NCBI GenBank assembly: GCA_903840165.1
Contig: CAIMEY010000073.1
Location: 62,001 to 126,000, forward strand
Direction: 5' to 3'
Source of the DNA: an uncultured Myxococcales bacterium
GTDB lineage: Bacteria; Myxococcota_A; UBA9042
Length of the DNA: 64,000 nucleotides
The position numbers and the translations under genes are program-made. The notes under the pieces were generated by a model. It made no database searches. It saw only the letters and a list, made by a program, of their open reading frames with translations, and was not told the origin of the DNA. This document shows, in pieces, positions 57,010-64,000 of the stretch (the stretch's first letter is position 1; every line of letters begins with the position of its first letter).

Positions 57010-59157
57010 ATGAAGGGCTGTTGGCAACTCCTGGCGTGTAGCGTCCTAATTCTCGGTGCTTGCGGCAATACCGACAACGCAGCGGCTGGCGGTGGCGGCG
57101 ACGCCACCTCGGTCAACCAAGAGGACGGCAGCGTCAGCGGCGACGGTGGCCAAGACAACGGCGGCCAAGACAACGGCAACGCCGCGACCGATTCCGGCAG
57201 CCAACCCAGTCAAGACGTCGACAATACAAGCGATTTAACCGGCAGCGATCCCGGAGTCAACCCCGGCGATGCGGCCGTGAGCGATGGCAGTGGCTGCGGC
57301 GATGGCCAATGCACGGCCGGAGAAACACCCGCGAATTGCCCTCAAGATTGCGGGGTTATCGGCGCCGATGCCGGCAGCGACCAGGGTGGCACCCCCGACT
57401 CGGGCGGCGTGGACGGCGGCGGGCAAGGGCAAGACGGCGGCCCAATCTCCGATTCCATCAGTAGCGACGCGGTCTTGACAGACGTTGGGCCCTTTTGCGG
57501 CGATGGCAACTGCGATTTCCCCGGCGAAAATGACAGCAATTGCGCGGTGGACTGCAATGGCAAGAAAGACGCCGGCGGCCTATCCGACACGCCCGGAGCC
57601 GACGGCGGTGCACTAGACGGTGGCGCGGCCCCCCAGGACGGCGGCGGCGCAGAAGTGGGCAATATGACCCCGTGTACTGGCAAGCCCGACGGCAGCGCCT
57701 GTTCGTCCGGCAAGCTATGCACCACCAATGAGTCCTGCCTCGGCGGCCAGTGCCAAGGCGGCAAGTCCAGCTGCGACGACAACAATGCGTGCACCGTCGA
57801 TACTTGTGACAGCTTGGGCGCCTGTGGCCACACCAACACCGCGGCCGGAACCGCTTGCACCGTCGGGGGTTCCCTGTGCCCAGGCACGTGCAACTTCGGC
57901 TTTTGCTCACCTGCTGCGGGCGGCTGCAACATGACCGGCGGCTGCAAGGACCAAGCCTTGGCCTGCGGCAGTGAGTTGGTCGTCCAGCCAGTCAACATGA
58001 CATCTGCTGTTGTATCTTGGTCGTGCACAGGGGGTCAGTTCCTGCCCGGCAATGAGACGTCCTTCATCGTCACGGCACCGTGCGCAGGCAGCTTTACCGT
58101 ATTAATTCGCGTGGCTGGCTCTGGACTCTTTGGCGTCAATACGCCCGTCGTGCAGCAAACGGCCCACGTCATGGTCGTCGATGAAGTCGGCTCCGGCGGC
58201 AATTGTGGTTCCTCCGCAGCGTCTTGCGCCGATGCGACGTCCCAGCAACAGGCCTGCGGAGCCTCTGGCATCCCAGCTCCAGTCGGCTGCAAGACGGAAT
58301 TCCTTGTTAAGTTCAATGCAACCAAGGCTGGGCCGCGGCGCATCGTCGTCGATTCGTTGATGGCCAACGCCTTGACGCTGGTAGACGCTGTGGGCGCTGG
58401 CTGCGCGTGCATGACCGGCAATGTCACATGCGGCAACGGCAAATGCGACCCAGGCGAAACCTGTGGTGCCTGCCAGGTCGATTGCGGCAAGTGCACCAAG
58501 GTCGTCTGCGGCGACAATTTCTGCGCCGGCGAAAGTGGTGAATCCTGCAGCAACTGCCCCGGCGATTGCGGGGCCTGCCCCGCCACCTGTGGCAACGGCA
58601 AATGGGATCCGGGCGAGACTTGCCAGAATTGCATGAAGGATTGCGGAGGCTTGTGCGCGCCCGGCCTGTGCGGCAACGGCGTCTGCGACAAGGTGGAAGA
58701 CTGCTTGAGTTGCCCCAAGGACTGCAAAGTGGGCTGCAGCGCCGTCTGCGGCGATGGCATGTGCGTAATGGGCGAAACCTGCACAACTTGCGCCCTAGAC
58801 TGCGGACTTTGCGCAGGTTCTGGCTGTGGCCCGGGCGGTTGCTCGGGCGCCATCTGCGGCAATGGCCAATGCGAAGCGGCGGGCGGGGAAACGCAACAAT
58901 CCTGCCCAGCTGACTGCAAAGCCGCGGCTGTCTGCGGCAATGGCCAATGCGAGTACCCGGCCGAAACGCCGCAATCCTGCCCGGCGGACTGCAAGATGGG
59001 CGGCCCCGCGGTCTGCGGCGACGGCATGTGCCAGATGGAAGCTGGTGAAACAAAGGCTAATTGTCCAGCAGACTGCGCGCCAAAGTGCGGCAATGGCATC
59101 TGCGAGACCAACCTCGGCGAGTCCAAGGCCACCTGCCCGGCGGACTGCCCGGGATAG
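57010..59157 (+). CDS. Cys-rich lipoprotein with repeated CG(N/D)GxCxxGExxxxCPxDC modules
   Basis: MKGCWQLLACSVLILGACG lipobox; about 11 copies of CGNGxC...GE...C..DC, mostly in the C-terminal third. Confidence 0.85.
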   Translation: MKGCWQLLACSVLILGACGNTDNAAAGGGGDATSVNQEDGSVSGDGGQDNGGQDNGNAATDSGSQPSQDVDNTSDLTGSDPGVNPGDAAVSDGSGCGDGQCTAGETPANCPQDCGVIGADAGSDQGGTPDSGGVDGGGQGQDGGPISDSISSDAVLTDVGPFCGDGNCDFPGENDSNCAVDCNGKKDAGGLSDTPGADGGALDGGAAPQDGGGAEVGNMTPCTGKPDGSACSSGKLCTTNESCLGGQCQGGKSSCDDNNACTVDTCDSLGACGHTNTAAGTACTVGGSLCPGTCNFGFCSPAAGGCNMTGGCKDQALACGSELVVQPVNMTSAVVSWSCTGGQFLPGNETSFIVTAPCAGSFTVLIRVAGSGLFGVNTPVVQQTAHVMVVDEVGSGGNCGSSAASCADATSQQQACGASGIPAPVGCKTEFLVKFNATKAGPRRIVVDSLMANALTLVDAVGAGCACMTGNVTCGNGKCDPGETCGACQVDCGKCTKVVCGDNFCAGESGESCSNCPGDCGACPATCGNGKWDPGETCQNCMKDCGGLCAPGLCGNGVCDKVEDCLSCPKDCKVGCSAVCGDGMCVMGETCTTCALDCGLCAGSGCGPGGCSGAICGNGQCEAAGGETQQSCPADCKAAAVCGNGQCEYPAETPQSCPADCKMGGPAVCGDGMCQMEAGETKANCPADCAPKCGNGICETNLGESKATCPADCPG
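58425..59157 (+). repeat. Tandem short Cys-rich module array (CGNGxCxxGETxxxCPxDC)
   Basis: Nine near-contiguous copies read from the translation, one with Cys to Trp (CGNGKWDPGETC). Confidence 0.8.
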
Positions 59158-59531
59158 AAGTTGTCCGGCGGACTCCCTGGGATAAAAGTAGGAATTTACG
59201 AGTGGTTCGTCGCTGGCGACTCCAATCGAGGTGCCAAGCAGGGCTCCTGCACACCCAAATCGCGCAATTGGATGCCCCCGCTCCGGCGGCCGCGCGCCAG
59301 CCTGCAAAGCAAATCTCTCTTCTAATCAGCAGGGTGACGGCCAATCGGGCGTTCAATGCAAGGGATGACTTGGCCCTTGACATGGACCTGCGGCAGACGG
59401 CAACCGCCTTCAGATAACCGACCGGGATACCCATACGGCCAACCTGAGACGGCGGGGCACGTGGGGATGAGCCCAGGGTTTCCCTCCCGGGTCATCTCGA
59501 ATCGCAGGCGTTATGCATGGTTTGGGGTGGA

Positions 59532-59579
59532 CGATCCTAAGGGATCGCGGCCGGCTATGGCTCCTCGGAGTCACAGCCG
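59532..59579. other. Two consecutive stem-loops in an intergenic region (possible terminator/leader/ncRNA element)
   Basis: cgatcc-taag-ggatcg (59532-59547) and cggctatggctc-ctcg-gagtcacagccg (59552-59579; 10 Watson-Crick pairs, one GU, one mismatch). Confidence 0.5.
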
Positions 59580-59617
59580 TGGTTAGTTATTAATTTATTT
59601 ATTCCATGAGGTTATGC

Positions 59618-61246
59618 ATGTCCATGCTCTTGGCTGGACCCAGTGCCGTTCTGCCCGTGGCCATGGCCACGATTTCCACGGTTCTTTCCGATCCATCGAT
59701 TCTGGGCTGGGCGACCTTGGCTGCGGTGAGTTTTACCGTGTTCTTTGGCACCCAAGTGCGCATGCAGCGACGGCGCAAGGACGCCCTCCGTTCGGGTCCA
59801 GGCCACATTGTCACTTGGGTGTATCATCAGCGAGATCAAGAGGAATTCAAGTGGCTACTTGAGGAGGATCCCTCCCTGTTTCGCGCGATCTATTACCCGG
59901 TAGTCTTGCCGGCCGGGCTCGGTGTCCTTTTGCAGTTTTGCGCATTACTGACGCGAGTCTTCGACCCGGAAACACCAACCCTACTGGCCGTGTTTGCCAT
60001 TGGTGCGGTCATCCTGCTGGTCTATCCACTTGTGAAACACAATAAGAAAGCTAGTGAATTCGGGCAGGTAACGCTATCAACGGATGGCCTGATCGTAGGC
60101 AGCAAGGTGTACTTCATCCGCAGCCAAGAAGACTTCTTCGACATCGAACTGCGCCAAACAGATAAGCACAATTGGCTCAAGATTACACTGATGTTGCGCG
60201 GGGCTGGCAACGCCGATGGGCTGCTGGTCCGCGGTGCCGAGGTCATCCGCATTCCCGTGCCGCTGGGATGCCAAGACGAGGCGCAGCGCGTGGTCAAGGC
60301 CTTTGAGGCTTGCTATCCGCGCGACCGCATCGAGGAACCAGACCCTCCGCCGCCCCGGCGCCACCGCCAACTTCCGAAAAATGATGAAGATCCACAAGCG
60401 TTTGGACTGGCCCCGGCACCTGTCACCGCCAGCGCACCTACCGCCGTCCCGAACGCAGGGCCAAGGCCTACCGCTGCCGGCTCGCGATCGGAAGTCCGCC
60501 GCCGCGATGACCCGTTGCAAGAGTCACGACTGCCAATGCCGAGCGGCCCCGATGGCGACGCAGCGTGGCGCTGGGTGGTGGCCCTGCTGATGGTATTGGG
60601 CATTCCGGCCTTTGCATGGTTCTTTTCGCGTGTAGAAGCCCCTGACAATCATCGAGAAGTCGGGGAGCGGGCCTCCTCGTCCTACCAGTGCGTCAGCCAC
60701 AACGTGCGGATGAACAACAAGGGGGAGCAAGTGTGCGCTCCAGCCTGTGGTTCCGCCGCCGACTGCGCGCGACCCGAGCGCTGCGTGCATGGCGAATGCG
60801 TGCCACCGGGAAAACCGCTTGGTGCGTCCTGCAGTGAACCTTCTGATTGTGAGGGAGATCTCTGCCTGACCTTTCTATCCCTTTCGCCCGAAGCACTCCG
60901 TTCGGCCGACGACGCAACGACGCGCAACGCCTGCAGTCAACCGTGCGCGGCGGACAAACCGTGCCCCCAAGACTACCACTGCGTGCGCGTGGAGGAAAAG
61001 CCAGCCTGTGTCAGCCGCGCCCGCGTGTCAGAGATAGAATTGATGCGCGATAGGGACTTGGAACCCAATGGGCAATTCAGTGATGCCGAAATGACCCGCC
61101 GGTACCAAGAATTGATACACCCGGCCAAGGACGACGGCACCGACCATGCTGGCGGGGAGGGGCGAGACGACGAGACGTCCGCGTCAGCGCCGGAGGCTCC
61201 GCGACCGACCAGGCACGGCAAGGGTCACAAAGGCAAGCGGAATTGA
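59618..61246 (+). CDS. Membrane protein with C-terminal Cys-rich extracytoplasmic region
   Basis: N-terminal TMs (ILGWATLAAVSFTVFFGTQV; LLAVFAIGAVILLVYPLV), TM at WVVALLMVLGIPAFAWFF, then CVSHNV...CAPACGSAADCARPERCVHGECVPPGKPLGASCSEPSDCEGDLC. Confidence 0.7.
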   Translation: MSMLLAGPSAVLPVAMATISTVLSDPSILGWATLAAVSFTVFFGTQVRMQRRRKDALRSGPGHIVTWVYHQRDQEEFKWLLEEDPSLFRAIYYPVVLPAGLGVLLQFCALLTRVFDPETPTLLAVFAIGAVILLVYPLVKHNKKASEFGQVTLSTDGLIVGSKVYFIRSQEDFFDIELRQTDKHNWLKITLMLRGAGNADGLLVRGAEVIRIPVPLGCQDEAQRVVKAFEACYPRDRIEEPDPPPPRRHRQLPKNDEDPQAFGLAPAPVTASAPTAVPNAGPRPTAAGSRSEVRRRDDPLQESRLPMPSGPDGDAAWRWVVALLMVLGIPAFAWFFSRVEAPDNHREVGERASSSYQCVSHNVRMNNKGEQVCAPACGSAADCARPERCVHGECVPPGKPLGASCSEPSDCEGDLCLTFLSLSPEALRSADDATTRNACSQPCAADKPCPQDYHCVRVEEKPACVSRARVSEIELMRDRDLEPNGQFSDAEMTRRYQELIHPAKDDGTDHAGGEGRDDETSASAPEAPRPTRHGKGHKGKRN

Positions 61247-61458
61247 CCAGGGCAGTGGTTCACGATGTCTCGGCGACCGCACGCGATGGCTCTGCTAGAC
61301 CACTGACGCCTAGCCCTTGGCCTTCCAATGCAGCAACTAGCAGAAATCGCAAAGGAACGGTTTAGTCGCTGTTCAGCCCAGGGCTGGCGTTCGCCTTGCC
61401 GCGCAAGAAATTGTCGGCGGGCGGGCTGGTGAGGTCATCGCCCCAGGCCGCCTCAGCG

Positions 61459-61695
61459 TCAGGGACGACGGGCCTTTCTTGAGCTAACTGGCGCAGCGCA
61501 TTTGCCTTCGACAAACACAGGTTTGCCGTCATCGTCGGGCATCCATTGCCCGGGACCACGGGTAGTAGCACAGTTGCCACTTCCGCAAGCAGCGATGGCC
61601 GCACTCAGGCAAAACACCAAGACGATTGCCAAGCGTCGGCGTTGGGCAGTCCGGGCGACCAACCTTACGACTTGTCCAGATAAGCAAATAGCCAT
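61459..61695 (-). CDS. Small putative lipoprotein
   Basis: LAIVLVFCLSAAIAACGSGNCATTRGPGQWMPDDDGKPVFVEGKC. Confidence 0.35.
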   Translation of the reverse strand: MAICLSGQVVRLVARTAQRRRLAIVLVFCLSAAIAACGSGNCATTRGPGQWMPDDDGKPVFVEGKCAAPVSSRKARRP

Positions 61696-61930
61696 GGTAT
61701 TACCAGATCTTGTGCGCCGAGCATAGTCCAGCCAACAGGGCAAGCTCACCGCCATTCGCCCCACCTTTTGCGCACAATTTTCGTGCCAAAACCGCCGCCG
61801 GCCCTCGGCAACAACAGCAAGTTTGAGCCACGGCTCGGTGCTCCGTCAAGCCAAGCCGCGGCAGTCGCCTCCAAGTTGGCCCCTGCGGCGGAGAGGGGCG
61901 GCCAAGGCTACGGAGGGCTTAGCAATCTGT

Positions 61931-62347
61931 CTAGGGTGCGAGGCGATGACGGCAGTGCCGCAATCGCGAAGTTCTTTGCGGGTTAGAGGTGGTAGTTGGC
62001 GAAGGCACCGAAGTCCAGTCGGCACCGTCGTACTGCCAGATCAGGCCCTTGTTGCCGACGGCGAATTTGTCGTGCGCGCTGGTGCCATAGATCCACCAAA
62101 CAAAGCTGGGAATGCCCGTGACGACCGGTGTCCACGCCCTGCCATCGCTGTGCAAGATTATGCTTTTGCTGGCATTTCCTCCGGCGGCCCAGATGTCAGT
62201 TGGGCCGCTTGCCCGCACACTGGCCAGCGCACCCTGCGATGCGGTATCGCCTCCGGCATCCTCATGCCCGGCGTCTGGGGTGACGGTGGTCGACGTGGCA
62301 CATGCGGCCAGGGAGGCAAGGACCAGGCCAAGGACTCGATGCTTCAT
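61931..62347 (-). pseudogene. Truncated lipoprotein with BNR/beta-propeller-like repeat remnant
   Basis: MKHRVLGLVLASLAACATS lipobox; ASGPTDIWAAGGNASKSIILHSDGRAWTPVVTGI...SAHDKFAVGNKGLIWQYDGADWTSVPSP then an unrelated basic tail and stop. Confidence 0.45.
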
Positions 62348-63218
62348 GAGAGGCTCCCCAGGAACGCCAGGGTCATGGTCGAACGCCGCGCGACCTTGGA
62401 CCAATTGCTCCATCTCGAAGTCGGTCAGCAGTCGACCCGGGGCGCCATAGGCACCGAATTCCGGCACCGGCGCATTGGGCGGCAAGAGTCCCGGCGTGGC
62501 TTGGTCGCGATTGCGTGCCAAGGCCGGGGTAGGTAATAAAGCGATTCAATATCAAGTGTGTCCCGACAAGCTGTGGTTCACGCATGGAGCGACTTCACGA
62601 GATTGCGCAGCAGGACCGCCGAAGACCCTCGGGATTTCGCAGTCGCCGCGAGCGAGCGGATTCATCGCCGTGGTTGCGTGTGAGGTTCGCTTGATGGCAG
62701 GTAATTGGCGCGCCAGGGGCGATAAAGCCAAAGCTCCCCCGGCGCGGCGCGGGTCATTGGCACTGGGATGCACCCAGGGGAACCGTCCACGCGGTTGCGG
62801 CGCCTACCCTCGCTGTGATGTACGGCAACGGGATCCGGACAAACGCGCAATTCCAGCGAGCCCGCTGCGGTGGGAGGCGGGCATGGCGGCGGCCCAGTAT
62901 GCACGCGCAAGCTTGGTCAACGCCTTGATAGTAAATGTAAAACCGACGGTATCGCTTGTTCTGGCCGGCCTGACCTACGCGCATAGGCCGGGTTCTGGCA
63001 GTCATCGCCCTGTCTACCGAGCTGTGCGTCCGTCACGCACCTGCGTGGACAGGCGTTCCAGCGACTTGTGCGTCCCTTCATCCGGCCCGACGTAAACCGG
63101 TACCGGCGACAGGTCGGGCGGATCGCCTACGAAACCATGATCCGGCGGCAAAAGTATCTACGGCAGCGAGCCACGGCATCCAGGGCCAAATGGTAGCCCC
63201 GCAGCCGCACCGTGTTCT

Positions 63219-64000
63219 TTAATGAGAATAAGATGTTATAGACTTGTCGGCGCCAACACGCATCCGCACCACTTGCACCGCACGCGAACGACCCTTGACG
63301 CGCAGTTCACTGGGTTCGGCCAGTGGCAGCAATTCCTGGGCAGCACGCCAGCACGGCAGGTCCATGACGAGTTCATCGGGTTCGGCGGCATTCTGCAGTC
63401 GAGACGCAAGGTTCACGACGTCGCCGATAACTGTGTACTCCAACTTGGCACCCGAACCCATGTTGCCCTGCACCAGGGCTCCCGCGGCCAAGCCTGCATG
63501 AACCTTCATCGGGACAGCCTCGGTATCGATATCGTTGAGTTCCGCTACAACCTCAAGGACTTGCAATCCACACATCACTGCGTTCCGCCGCAGTACGTTT
63601 GCGTCAACGTCCGCCGCGCGCGAGGCAAATACCGCCATCAGCCCGTCGCCCAGCCTCTTGTCGATGGTGCCGCCGTTGCGCTGCACCACCGGATCCACGG
63701 CCGCAAAAAAGCGATTGAGCAGGGTCACGACTCGCTCAGGGCTCTCCGTCTCGCACCGCGCCGTAAACCCGACCAGATCGACAAATAGGACGGCCGCATC
63801 GGTGCGAACCCCTCCTAGCTCAACCTCGCCCTCGGGATTGGCAACCAAATCTTCCAGCACGTCGCGCGTCACATAGCCGGCGATCTTGCGGTTCAACAGC
63901 AGCGCGTGGCGCAGATGATGCCTTTCTTGCACGAGATCGCGGTAGCGGTGGTCGGCGATGTCGAGTTGCTCGGACAACCGCCCGGCGTCCTCGCGCGTAC
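63219..64000 (-). CDS. Class III adenylate/guanylate cyclase catalytic domain protein (partial, 5' end outside window)
   Basis: DAAVLFVDLVGFTARCETESPERVVTLLNRFFAAVDPVVQRNGGTIDKRLGDGLMAVFAS...GNMGSGAKLEYTVIGDVVNLASRLQNAAEP; the frame stays open past 63977 to the window edge. Confidence 0.92.
   Translation of the reverse strand, partial: TREDAGRLSEQLDIADHRYRDLVQERHHLRHALLLNRKIAGYVTRDVLEDLVANPEGEVELGGVRTDAAVLFVDLVGFTARCETESPERVVTLLNRFFAAVDPVVQRNGGTIDKRLGDGLMAVFASRAADVDANVLRRNAVMCGLQVLEVVAELNDIDTEAVPMKVHAGLAAGALVQGNMGSGAKLEYTVIGDVVNLASRLQNAAEPDELVMDLPCWRAAQELLPLAEPSELRVKGRSRAVQVVRMRVGADKSITSYSH

Noticed and set aside
63219-63788. 188-aa plus-strand ORF at 63222-63788
   Set aside because: Antisense to the cyclase domain, which has both catalytic Asp motifs on the minus strand.

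Overview
This is a GC-rich chromosomal segment that looks like Myxococcota or a related deltaproteobacterium. That placement rests on Myxo-type cysteine-rich repeats, an AgmX/PglI-like C-terminal domain, FHA/CpaF fusions and a kinase-sigma54 mega-regulator. From left to right it carries: a partial radical SAM gene; an L,D-transpeptidase; a tetraheme cytochrome/Fe-S/NrfD redox module; an SPFH protein; an acyltransferase; a giant Cys-repeat protein with a fibrinogen-like head; two FHA proteins, one fused to a CpaF-type ATPase with a degraded P-loop; thiS-thiG-thiE-like genes coupled to a polysaccharide cluster (GT4, sugar transferase, flippase, O-antigen ligase); a DprE1/DprE2-like pair; a ~1,690-aa kinase/STAND/TPR/GAF/sigma54/Fis regulator; a CcmH-like protein; lysA; an outer-membrane porin-like protein; a cysteine desulfurase, mnmA, rnc and tatA; a second adhesin locus (Cys-repeat plus Gly-rich protein next to a fibrinogen-like protein); a HicA-like ORF; a frameshifted AgmX-like gene; a two-module radical SAM protein; yaeQ; a cysteine-free glutaredoxin-like protein; a giant 2-hydroxyacyl-CoA dehydratase activase/dehydratase pair; a Cys-rich lipoprotein; a decayed region; and a class III adenylate cyclase cut by the window end. 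I saw no rRNA, tRNA, CRISPR array or transposase. Domain calls come from motif recognition only; no searches were run.
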